Positions 1-6,178 are shown, numbered from the stretch's first letter. The stretch is DNA of 9,125 nucleotides from Paludibacteraceae bacterium (GCA_017965125.1 JAGCQO010000230.1:1-9125); one strand, 5' to 3'. Made by a program: numbers and translations. The notes: generated from the letters alone by a model not told the origin.

Positions 1-613
1 TCAGGCTCAGTCCTTCTACAGGCTTGTAGTTGTATTGTATCTGTGGGCTACGGTTCAGTGTGTTGTAAGGCGCGCCGGCGGCGTAGCTGAATTCGTCTGG
101 TGTGGCGCATCCTACCAGCGGATGCCATGTCTGGCCGAGTATCAGTGCGTGGTGTGTCCAGTCGAGTCTGAAGAAGGCGTGTCTGATTCTGAAGAGCGAG
201 TTCTGGTCGCCGTATCCGTTGAAGTCGAACTCGATGTTGCCCGATGTCTTGGCTCCCCATACGTCCGGACCGGTTATGTTCATGCCCACTCTTGTGGTCA
301 TCGCCAAGTATCTTGAGTTGGCTTGGTTGTTCAGGTCCTCGCCTAATCGGTTGACTTCCTTGTCGAGAGGTATGAGCTCGATGAGGCCACCGCTGGTCTC
401 GAGGTTCTCTCTTGAGTTGTAGTAGAAGAAGTTTCTGACGAATCCGTAGAACTTCACGTGGCTCTTTATCTCGTTGATTACACGTTTGGTTTTGCTTTCG
501 TTTTTCGAAACTGGTTCTTTGCTTTGTGCTTCTGTTTTTTCTGTTTCTTGTGTTTGCGCCATGGCCGTTGTAGTCAGCGTTATAGCTGCTATGGCGATGC
601 AAAGTTTTTTCAT
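1..613 (-). CDS. DcaP-like outer-membrane porin, N-terminal part (gene continues beyond the left edge)
   Basis: An open frame of 204 codons runs leftward from ATG at 613-611 and leaves the window without a stop. Residues 1-19 form a Sec signal peptide (Lys2-Lys3, hydrophobic core, AMA before Gln20). A charged Glu/Lys/Ser-rich stretch follows (about 20-50), then alternating aromatic, polar and glycine residues typical of beta strands: VKFYGFVRNFFYY (53-65), VGMNITGPDVWGAKTSG (109-125), RIRHAFFRLDW (142-152) and GQTWHPL (160-166). This order (GPDVxGAKTSG, RxRHAxxxLDW, GQTWHP) is what I recall for DcaP-family trimeric porins of Bacteroidales, which sit in the outer membrane and pass small solutes. 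Substrate cannot be told. It has its own promoter and lies beyond the argG terminator, so it is probably transcribed alone. The C-terminal part of the barrel is not visible. Family confidence is moderate to good; reading-frame confidence is high. Confidence 0.8.
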   Translation of the reverse strand, partial: MKKLCIAIAAITLTTTAMAQTQETEKTEAQSKEPVSKNESKTKRVINEIKSHVKFYGFVRNFFYYNSRENLETSGGLIELIPLDKEVNRLGEDLNNQANSRYLAMTTRVGMNITGPDVWGAKTSGNIEFDFNGYGDQNSLFRIRHAFFRLDWTHHALILGQTWHPLVGCATPDEFSYAAGAPYNTLNRSPQIQYNYKPVEGLSL

Positions 614-663
614 GTTTTGTATTTCTGTTTTATGTTTTCTTCAGCGGTGTTGTTATTAGGCAA

Positions 664-695
664 CAAATGTACATTATTTCATTCTAATTGGCGAA
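664..695 (-). promoter_or_regulatory. Predicted Bacteroidota-type promoter of the porin gene
   Basis: On the minus strand, TACATTTG (671-664) matches the Bacteroidota -7 consensus TAnnTTTG. TTCG (695-692), 20 nt upstream, matches the -33 element TTTG at three of four positions. The leader to the porin ATG at 613 would be about 45 nt. The region is AT-rich and lies between the argG terminator and the porin start. Nothing else coding is visible in 614-856. Confidence 0.6.
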
Positions 696-790
696 AAATT
701 TCTTTAATTCATTAATGTTCTGTTGCTTTTCGTCGGCAAAGCTATGTCTGTTTTGTTTCAACCCTGTTTCCGTCCTGTTATGATTCTGTT

Positions 791-830
791 ACAAAAAACA
801 AGCGGCAGACTAAAAAAAGCCTGCCGCTTG
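791..830 (-). terminator. Intrinsic terminator of the argR-GNAT-argG operon
   Basis: A perfect 10-bp inverted repeat, CAAGCGGCAG (799-808) and CTGCCGCTTG (821-830), encloses a 12-nt loop. Read on the minus strand it is followed by a T tract (798-793). It starts 26 nt past the argG stop. The loop also carries an A run on the plus strand, but no plus-strand gene ends here. Confidence 0.9.
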
Positions 831-856
831 CTGTTGTAATATTCTTGTGGCTTGTG

Positions 857-2053
857 TTATTTCTTGCCGTTTCTCTTCTGTACGTTGTGGTAGATCTTCA
901 TCTGGTTGCCGAGGATCTTGGTGAATCCCTTCACGTCGTCGGCAGTCCAAGCCTTAACAACCTCTCCGTACTCGCCGAAGTCGCTGCGCATGAGGTCGAA
1001 GTCGGTCTCTACGCCTACGAGTGTGTATGAGTAAGGGCGAAGGTTGATGATTACTCTTCCTGTTACGTTTCTTTGCGAGCTCTCGAGCATAGCCTCCATG
1101 TCTCTCATCACAGGCTCAAGATACTGTGCCTCGTGCAGGAACATTCCGTACCATGTGCCGATCTGGTCCTTCCAGTACTGCTGCCACTTAGTCAGTGTGT
1201 GCTTCTCGAGCATCTTGTGTGCGTTGATTATGAGGATAGCGCCTGCTGCCTCGAATCCTACACGACCCTTGATGCCTATGATAGTGTCGCCGATGTGCAT
1301 GTCGCGGCCGATTCCGTACTCAGAGCCGAGTCTGTTCACTTCGTTGATGGCAGCGATCTTGTCGTCGAACTTCTTGCCGTTTACGCCGGCGATTTCTCCG
1401 TTCACGAAGTCGATGGTCATCTGGCTTCCCTCGGTCTTTGTTACCTGGCTTGGGTAAGCTTCTTCTGGCAGTGTTTCGTTAGACTTGAGTGTCTCCTTGC
1501 CGCCGACTGATGTTCCCCACAATCCTTTGTTGATAGAGTACTCGAGCTTCTTGAAGTCAGCCACGTATCCGTGCTCCTTCAGGTAGTTTATCTCGTATTC
1601 TCTTGTCAGCTCCATGTCGCGTGTTGGGGTGATAATCTCGATTTCAGGAGCGAGAATCTGGAAAGTCAGGTCGAAACGAACCTGGTCGTTTCCTGCGCCA
1701 GTCGAACCGTGAGCCACAGCGTCGGCGCCTATCTTCTTAGCGTACTCGATGATGGCGATAGCCTGGAAAATTCTCTCCGAGCTTACTGATATTGGGTAAG
1801 TGCCGTTTCTCAGCACGTTGCCGAACACCATGTACTTTATGCTCTTGTTGTAATAGTCCTTTGTTACGTCCAAAGAAGCGTGGCTTGCCACTCCGAGTTT
1901 CTTAGCCTTCTCTTCTATAACCTTAAGTTCCTCTGCGTCAAAACCTCCTGTGTTTGCGAGCGCAGTGTGTACTTCGTAACCTTGTTCTTTCAGATACATT
2001 GCGCAGAAAGAGGTGTCCAATCCGCCGCTGAATGCTAATAATACTTTTTTCAT
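857..2053 (-). CDS. argG: Argininosuccinate synthase
   Basis: This 398-residue protein has the usual family length. The enzyme joins citrulline and aspartate, using ATP, to make argininosuccinate, the penultimate step of arginine synthesis in the cytoplasm. The N-type ATP pyrophosphatase loop AFSGGLDTS is at residues 7-15, and the signature HGSTGAGNDQVRF at 115-127. Other family blocks are GNVLRNGTYPISVSSERIFQA (starting at 78), IGRDMHIGDTIIGIKGRVGFE in the middle, and WQQYWKDQ and MFLHEAQYLEPVMRD near the C-terminus. All residues around the ATP loop are intact. The ATG at 2053 lies 33 nt after the GNAT stop, and the family alignment begins almost at Met1. It is the last gene of the operon and is followed by a strong terminator. 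Bacteroidales clusters often continue into argC and argD, which are absent here. Confidence 0.97.
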   Translation of the reverse strand: MKKVLLAFSGGLDTSFCAMYLKEQGYEVHTALANTGGFDAEELKVIEEKAKKLGVASHASLDVTKDYYNKSIKYMVFGNVLRNGTYPISVSSERIFQAIAIIEYAKKIGADAVAHGSTGAGNDQVRFDLTFQILAPEIEIITPTRDMELTREYEINYLKEHGYVADFKKLEYSINKGLWGTSVGGKETLKSNETLPEEAYPSQVTKTEGSQMTIDFVNGEIAGVNGKKFDDKIAAINEVNRLGSEYGIGRDMHIGDTIIGIKGRVGFEAAGAILIINAHKMLEKHTLTKWQQYWKDQIGTWYGMFLHEAQYLEPVMRDMEAMLESSQRNVTGRVIINLRPYSYTLVGVETDFDLMRSDFGEYGEVVKAWTADDVKGFTKILGNQMKIYHNVQKRNGKK

Positions 2054-2086
2054 TTTACCTGTTTTATGTTGTTTGTTATTTTGTTA

Positions 2087-2779
2087 TCAATGCTCGATGT
2101 CTTTGTTATTGCCCTTGTAGGTGCCGTTGGCTATGGGGAGCGAGAATATTTTCTTCAGAGCGTTCTTCCATCTTTCTATTCTGCTTTCCTTCGCTTCCTC
2201 CTCTTTCTTCCAAGGCATTTCCTTGCCCACGTGCTCGGCTGGGTCGTAGAGCATGCCTGTGCAGAGACATCTTGTGTAGTTGTTTCTCTTCAGCACGTCG
2301 AAGTTGATGCACGCCTCGCACTCCTTCCAGTACTCAGGGTCGTCGGTCAGCTCGGAGAATGTCACAGGTCTGTATCCGATTTCAGTGTTTATCTTCATCA
2401 CGGCGAGACCGGTTGTGATGCCGAACAGCTTGGCGTTAGGATATTTTGTTCTTGACAGTTCGAACGCCTTTCTCTTAATCTTCTTGGCGAGTCCCATTCC
2501 TCTGAACTCAGGGCTTACGATGAGTCCGGAGTTTGCCACGAACTTCTTGTCGCTCCATGACTCGATGTAGCAGAATCCAGCCCAGACTCCGTCCACGAAC
2601 GCGATTATTGCGTTGCCGGCTTTCATCTTCGACAGGATGTATTCCGGAGTGCGTCGCGCGATTCCAGTTCCACGCGCCTTGGCAGCCTTCTCCACAGTGT
2701 CAAGTATTTTCTCCACGTATCCATAATGAGCCTCGTTGGCTATCATTATTTCAATGTTTGGACTCTCTTTTTCTTTCAT
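2087..2779 (-). CDS. GNAT-family acyltransferase of the arginine cluster, probable N-acylglutamate synthase
   Basis: This 230-residue protein has one GNAT fold. The acyl-CoA pyrophosphate-binding loop FRGMGLAKKI is at 92-101 (RxxGxGxA type), preceded by the strand GLIVSP (85-90) and followed by the helix KAFELS. The motif AVMKINTEIGYRPV (126-139) matches the usual C-terminal part of the fold. After it comes an extension with Cys154, Cys157, Cys171 and Cys173 in the pattern CxxC-x13-CxC, then a lysine-rich tail. Its place between argR and argG is the strongest functional clue. From memory, the Bacteroides thetaiotaomicron gene in the same place (BT3761) was linked by mutant fitness data to N-acylglutamate, probably N-succinylglutamate, synthesis, the first arginine step. 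Acetyl versus succinyl donor cannot be read from this sequence. The ATG at 2779 is 12 nt after the argR stop, so co-transcription is almost certain. It is not a classical ArgA or ArgJ. Confidence 0.85.
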   Translation of the reverse strand: MKEKESPNIEIMIANEAHYGYVEKILDTVEKAAKARGTGIARRTPEYILSKMKAGNAIIAFVDGVWAGFCYIESWSDKKFVANSGLIVSPEFRGMGLAKKIKRKAFELSRTKYPNAKLFGITTGLAVMKINTEIGYRPVTFSELTDDPEYWKECEACINFDVLKRNNYTRCLCTGMLYDPAEHVGKEMPWKKEEEAKESRIERWKNALKKIFSLPIANGTYKGNNKDIEH

Positions 2780-2791
2780 CGTTATGATTGG

Positions 2792-3250
2792 TTATTCTAT
2801 TATTTTCAGTCTTTCGATTATCTTTCCCAAGTCGGAAATCATTTCCTCTCTTTTGGCGTTTTCCTTTTTCACGAGCAGTATCGTGTCGTCGCCGGCTATT
2901 GTGCCTATTATACAGCTTATGCCTGCTTCGTCGATGTCGAGCGCGAGCCCGCTGGCATATCCGGCCTTGGTCTTCAGCACAGCGATGTTTCCCGAGAATT
3001 CAATCGTCACCTCTCCGACGGCCAGCACGCTTCTTTTCTTCTGCGGCTCTTCCGGCATCTTGTATTCGTATTTGCCGTCCTGGTTGAGATGCTTCACGAT
3101 TCTGAGCGACTTGAGGTCTCTTGACAATGTGGCCTGGGTGAGGTCGAAACCTCTGTCCTTAAGCGCCTTGAGCAAGTCGTCCTGGTTGCCGACCATCTCG
3201 TTGCTTATTATGTCCACAATGTTTTCCCTTCTGTCGATCTTGCTTTTCAT
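2792..3250 (-). CDS. argR: Arginine repressor ArgR
   Basis: This 152-residue protein has the normal family length. The N-terminal winged helix-turn-helix (about 5-65) contains the recognition helix TQATLSRDL (38-46), the counterpart of SQATVSRDL in other ArgR proteins. The C-terminal oligomerisation and arginine-binding domain (about 75-152) contains GTIAGDDTI (116-124), whose Asp pair contacts arginine in known hexamers. ArgR senses arginine and represses biosynthetic genes. The frame stays open to 3460, but I chose the ATG at 3250. The upstream 70 codons have no ArgR similarity, contain the predicted -7 box, and would give an oversized protein. GGAAG sits just upstream of this ATG. It is the first gene of the operon, so it probably regulates itself, the GNAT and argG. 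Confidence 0.96.
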   Translation of the reverse strand: MKSKIDRRENIVDIISNEMVGNQDDLLKALKDRGFDLTQATLSRDLKSLRIVKHLNQDGKYEYKMPEEPQKKRSVLAVGEVTIEFSGNIAVLKTKAGYASGLALDIDEAGISCIIGTIAGDDTILLVKKENAKREEMISDLGKIIERLKIIE

Positions 3251-3284
3251 CTCTTCCGTTTTTGAATATTTATTCTCTAATCTT

Positions 3285-3300
3285 ATCTGAATTTTCAGAT
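3285..3300. repeat. Hyphenated palindrome in the argR leader
   Basis: ATCTGAA (3285-3291) and TTCAGAT (3294-3300) are perfect 7-bp arms around a 2-nt centre, inside the predicted untranslated leader of argR. The half-sites TGAA/TTCA recall ARG-box half-sites but are spaced too closely for the usual 18-bp box. CAGATT recurs at 3323-3328. It may be an operator or chance. Confidence 0.4.
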
Positions 3301-3347
3301 GGTGTTCCTGCCGGAAAACAATCAGATTCTCTCTTAATATTAGCGTT

Positions 3348-3357
3348 TGCAAAAGTA
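3348..3357 (-). promoter_or_regulatory. Predicted -7 element of the argR operon promoter
   Basis: Minus-strand TACTTTTGCA fits TAnnTTTG with the frequent trailing GCA. The same 10-mer occurs upstream of the L,D-transpeptidase gene (6179-6188) and of efp (6913-6922). No good -33 TTTG lies 19-21 nt upstream. The leader to the argR ATG would be about 90 nt. A second TAnnTTTG match (TAAATTTG, 3419-3412) is a less likely alternative. Confidence 0.55.
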
Positions 3358-3447
3358 TGCATAAAAATGGATTGTTATATCCTCTGTCTGCATATTTATT
3401 TTCAAAAAATGCAAATTTATTTATATATATGCAATATTGTGCATAAA
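3356..3447. promoter_or_regulatory. Candidate ArgR operator region (ARG-box-like sequences)
   Basis: TATGCATAAAAATGGATT (3356-3373) matches 11 of the 14 core positions of the ARG box TGAATWWWWATTCA, with C replacing A at the position known to vary (TGNAT). It overlaps the -7 element. Weaker matches start with TGCA at 3389, 3410 and 3430. The steps between these three (21 and 20 bp) equal the centre-to-centre spacing of tandem ARG boxes in known ArgR operators. Assignment to ArgR is inference from position and similarity. Confidence 0.5.
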
Positions 3448-3475
3448 AAAAGCTCCGCATGTCAAAATGCAGAGC
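3444..3475 (-). terminator. Intrinsic terminator after the SH3b gene
   Basis: GCTCCGCAT (3452-3460) pairs with ATGCAGAGC (3467-3475) with one mismatch across a 6-nt loop. Read on the minus strand a run of seven T follows (3451-3445). It lies about 28 nt past the stop of the SH3b gene and separates the envelope operon from the argR operon. Confidence 0.85.
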
Positions 3476-3503
3476 CTTTTATGATTGGTCTAAAATTGAT
3501 TTC

Positions 3504-4055
3504 TTACTTGCTTGTGCTGATGTATGAGAAATCCTTAGACACGTAGTAGTTTCCGTTGCCGTACTTCACGATGAACCATCCGTCCTCTTCGCCGATGTAG
3601 TCGAGCTTTGCGCCCTTGGCTGGCGAGATTTGCTCGCCTTTTGAGTTCTTCAGGTAAGTGTAGTCGGTTCCAGGGCCTAAGCGCAGACGCACGCCAGTTC
3701 CGCTTATCACGACAACTTTTTTGGCTGGCTTGGCTGCTGGTTTTGCAGCGCCGTTCTGGATGTAGGCGAAGTCCTTTGACACATAGTAGCTGCCGTTGCT
3801 GAACTTCACTCTGTACCAGTCGCCGTATTCGCCTTGGTACTCGAGCTTTGCGCCCTTAGAAGGTGAGATTTGGTCGCCCTTGTCGTTGGTCAGGTAGTTG
3901 TAGTCGGTTCCAGGACCTAAGCGCAGGCGCACGCCAGTTCCGCTTATCACAACGACTTTTGACTGTGCCAGCGCTTCAGTTGTGGCTCCTACTGCGATGA
4001 AGAAGCCCAGCGCAAGCATAATCTTGCTGAAAATTGAGATTGATTTCTTTTTCAT
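3504..4055 (-). CDS. Secreted protein with two tandem SH3b-like domains
   Basis: This 183-residue protein has a Sec signal peptide (1-30: lysines at 2-4, hydrophobic core, cleavage after ALA30). Two copies of one domain follow, at about 33-99 and 113-179, joined by an Ala/Pro/Lys linker (AAKPAAKPAKK). Each copy begins VVVISGTGVRLRLGPGTDY and ends YYVSKDFxYI; the pattern GVRLRxGPGTDY is that of bacterial SH3 (SH3b) domains, whose known relatives bind peptidoglycan or peptides. No catalytic domain is present. By eye 51 of 67 residues are identical between copies. The frame is open upstream to 4388, but that extension overlaps the neighbouring membrane-protein gene and is arginine-rich, so the ATG at 4055, directly before a typical signal peptide, is the start. 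It lies 32 nt after that neighbour and before a terminator, so it is probably the last gene of an envelope operon. Its binding partner is unknown. Confidence 0.88.
   Translation of the reverse strand: MKKKSISIFSKIMLALGFFIAVGATTEALAQSKVVVISGTGVRLRLGPGTDYNYLTNDKGDQISPSKGAKLEYQGEYGDWYRVKFSNGSYYVSKDFAYIQNGAAKPAAKPAKKVVVISGTGVRLRLGPGTDYTYLKNSKGEQISPAKGAKLDYIGEEDGWFIVKYGNGNYYVSKDFSYISTSK
3522..3960 (-). repeat. Intragenic tandem duplication, 240-bp period
   Basis: Positions 3522-3720 align without gaps to 3762-3960. The best segment, 3663-3720 against 3903-3960, differs at only 4 of 58 bases, all synonymous. The other end of the unit has diverged much more. The period is exactly 80 codons and creates the two SH3b domains. 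Confidence 0.9.
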
Positions 4056-4087
4056 GTTTTCTTTTGTTTTGTTGTTAATATATTGGT

Positions 4088-5317
4088 TTATCCGAAAAAG
4101 ACGTAGCAAAGCAGCACTGCGGCTATCATTCCGGCGACGTCGGCCAGAAGTCCGGTCGCTACTGCGTATCTGTATTTCTTGATGCCTACACTGCCGAAGT
4201 ATATGGCAAGGATGTAGAATGTCGTGTCTGTCGAGCCTTGCAGGATGCTCGCCAAGTGGCCGACGAACGAGTCGGGCCCGAACGAGTTGAAGCACTCGAT
4301 CATCATTCCTCTTGCGCCTGCGCCGTTGAGCGGTTTCATCAGTGCCACAGGTATCGCGCCCACGAAGTCGCTGTTGAATCCCATCCACTCCACGAATCTG
4401 CTGACGCCGTTCTGCAGCATGGTCAATGCGCCCGACGCTCTGAACACGCCTATGGCAGCGAGTATGGCGACGCAGTACGGGATGAGGCTAACGGCAAGGT
4501 GGAAACCGCCTTTCGCGCCTTCGATGAATGAGTCGTAAACATTGATTTTCTTTCTTACGCCCGAGTAGAGGAAGAACATGATGCAGCCCAGAATCAGAAT
4601 ACTTGTCAGCACTCTGCAGAATATCTGCATCTGCTCGCTGTCCAAGGAGCTGACGGCGGTGAATATGCCAGCCACGAAAAGCGAAATGCCGGCGAATGTG
4701 GCTATCAGTGTCTTGTTCAGCAGGTTTATCTTCTGTATGGCGCATACCGTCAGCAGTCCGACTAATGTTGAGCACATCGTCGTCAGCAGCAGCGGAATGA
4801 AGATGTCGGTCGGGTCGGCAGCTCCGAACTTCGACCTGTAGGCCATTATGGAAACGGGGATGATGGTCAGTCCTGAGGTGTTAAGCGTCAGGAACATGAT
4901 CATGGAGTTGCTGGCTGTGTCCTTTTGCTTGTTTATCGACTGCATCTCCTGCATGGCCTTCAGTCCGATAGGCGTTGCGGCGTTGTCGAGTCCGAGCATG
5001 TTCGCCGAGATGTTCATGAACAGTGACGAGAGGGCAGGGTGGTCCTTAGGAATCTCCGGGAACAGCTTCACGAGCACTGGCGACAGCTTTTTTGCGAGTC
5101 TGGTTATCAGTCCGCTGTCTTCTCCCACCTTCATCACTCCCATCCAGAAAGTCAGTGTGCCTGTCAGTCCGATGGTCATGTCGAACGCAAGGTTGGACAT
5201 GCTGAATATCGAGTCCATCATTTCCGGCATTGCGTTGAAGTCGCCAAGGAAAAGCTTGACCACTCCCACAATCACGCCAATGGTGAAAAGTCCGATCCAG
5301 ATGTAGTTTAATGCCAT
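4088..5317 (-). CDS. SpmA-SpmB fusion-type membrane protein (nucleoside-recognition Gate domains)
   Basis: This 409-residue polytopic inner-membrane protein is rich in hydrophobic helices. The N-terminal half resembles SpmA: FWMGVMKVGEDSGL (57-70) and MLGLDNAATPIGLKAM (107-122). The C-terminal half resembles SpmB: SFIEGAKGGFHLAVSLIPY (263-281), PVALMKPLNGAGARGMMIE (323-341) and GSTDTTFYILAIYFGSVG (361-378). In Bacillus subtilis the two are separate proteins needed for spore-core dehydration. Both belong to the Gate-domain group, whose transported substrate is not established. Bacteroidota carry the fused form without sporulating. It begins 27 nt after the L,D-transpeptidase gene and is followed 32 nt later by the SH3b gene, which suggests a role in envelope or cell-wall precursor traffic. 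That role is inference. Family assignment is firm; function is not known. Confidence 0.9.
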   Translation of the reverse strand: MALNYIWIGLFTIGVIVGVVKLFLGDFNAMPEMMDSIFSMSNLAFDMTIGLTGTLTFWMGVMKVGEDSGLITRLAKKLSPVLVKLFPEIPKDHPALSSLFMNISANMLGLDNAATPIGLKAMQEMQSINKQKDTASNSMIMFLTLNTSGLTIIPVSIMAYRSKFGAADPTDIFIPLLLTTMCSTLVGLLTVCAIQKINLLNKTLIATFAGISLFVAGIFTAVSSLDSEQMQIFCRVLTSILILGCIMFFLYSGVRKKINVYDSFIEGAKGGFHLAVSLIPYCVAILAAIGVFRASGALTMLQNGVSRFVEWMGFNSDFVGAIPVALMKPLNGAGARGMMIECFNSFGPDSFVGHLASILQGSTDTTFYILAIYFGSVGIKKYRYAVATGLLADVAGMIAAVLLCYVFFG

Positions 5318-5344
5318 GTCTTAAAAAATGTGCAAGTACCTTGC
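5318..5344 (-). other. Possible weak intercistronic hairpin with T tract
   Basis: On the minus strand GCAAG-GTA-CTTGC (5344-5332) begins directly after the stop codon of the L,D-transpeptidase gene. It is followed by ACATTTTTT, and the SpmAB start codon comes soon after. The stem is only 5 bp, too short for efficient termination, but it could lower downstream expression or mark an RNA end. Confidence 0.3.
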
Positions 5345-6160
5345 TTATTTTGTTGTCTTGAATTCTATCGGAGCCTTCTGTATCTGCTCGTTGCTCAGAG
5401 TCTTGCTTGGGTCGAGGTGGCGCAGTCTCTTTATGTTCTGCTTCTCGAACACGCGTGTCTCAAACGGCAGGTCGTCCTTGTCCTCGGCTTTTATGACAAC
5501 TTTCATGCCAACGAAAGCGTAGTTCTTCCTCAGGTCGATGATGTCTTCGTCCTTCAGGCGGATGCAGCCCTCGCTTGCTCTTCCTGGCACGCTTTCCTCG
5601 TTGTTCGTGCTGCCGTGTATTCCGATTCCCTTGTGTGGGTCGGTCAGCAGACGCAGGAAGTAGTTGCCGTAGCTTTTTATGGCTCCTCTGCCGTCGCCGA
5701 AGTCATGCACCCATGATGACGCGTCCTTTATCTCGGTTATCTTGAAAGGGTTGGTCATCGTGCAGTGCGGAGTCTTCATGTCGCCTCGCTGCTGCTTGTT
5801 GCCTTTCTTCTGGCTGAACGCGCAGTCGTATCGCGCGAGGAGCACTGTGTCGGCGCCCTGTCCTTCATATACATATAAATAATAGTCCTTCTTGGACATG
5901 ACGATGAATCTGTTCGCCTGGTTCTTTCTCAGTTCAGGGTGTGAGATTCTTACGTCTGGGGCTATTCTCACTGTGCGTTTGCCGTGGTCCATGCCCACAA
6001 GTTCTCTCACGTCGTCGGTGTATGTTGATGCGGAGTTATTAGCCTCGGTAGAGGTCTCGGTGTTGACGTTGTTGTCTGTGCTTGAGTTGTTTGCTGAACA
6101 TCCGTAGATTCCTATGTTCAGTCCTAATATTGCAATAAATGCAGTCTTTTTCAGTTTCAT
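5345..6160 (-). CDS. L,D-transpeptidase (YkuD family) lipoprotein
   Basis: This 271-residue protein has a lipoprotein-type signal peptide ending IYG-C21. Tyrosine at -2 of the lipobox is unusual but tolerable. A Ser/Asn/Thr-rich linker follows (22-50). The YkuD catalytic domain covers about 83-223, starting FIVMSKKDYYLYVY (85-98). Active-site elements are His182-Gly183 and S196-E-G-C199-I-R201 with the catalytic Cys199; family members more often have SHGCIR, and Glu replaces that His here. YkuD enzymes form 3-3 peptide cross-links or attach proteins to peptidoglycan in the periplasm. A C-terminal tail of about 45 residues is predicted charged. Cys21 is followed by SANNSS, without the acidic export signal of surface lipoproteins, so it probably faces the periplasm. 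It is the first gene of the operon with SpmAB and the SH3b protein. Its precise reaction cannot be read from sequence. Confidence 0.93.
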   Translation of the reverse strand: MKLKKTAFIAILGLNIGIYGCSANNSSTDNNVNTETSTEANNSASTYTDDVRELVGMDHGKRTVRIAPDVRISHPELRKNQANRFIVMSKKDYYLYVYEGQGADTVLLARYDCAFSQKKGNKQQRGDMKTPHCTMTNPFKITEIKDASSWVHDFGDGRGAIKSYGNYFLRLLTDPHKGIGIHGSTNNEESVPGRASEGCIRLKDEDIIDLRKNYAFVGMKVVIKAEDKDDLPFETRVFEKQNIKRLRHLDPSKTLSNEQIQKAPIEFKTTK

Positions 6161-6178
6161 TTTTTATTTTTTTAGTAA

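Noticed and set aside
48..602. A 184-codon minus-strand frame in the porin region
   Set aside because: It is the shifted frame of the porin gene. The alternative frame from 613 has a signal peptide and porin blocks.
666..682. ARG-box-like TGAAATAATGTACA over the porin -7 box
   Set aside because: Only 10 of 14 core positions match in AT-rich DNA and there is no second box; arginine control of a porin has no other support.
3251..3460. 70-codon N-terminal extension of ArgR
   Set aside because: No similarity to ArgR, contains promoter-like and operator-like sequence, and would make the protein far longer than the family.
4056..4388. N-terminal extension of the SH3b protein frame
   Set aside because: It overlaps the SpmAB coding sequence and is arginine-rich, while a normal signal peptide starts at 4055.
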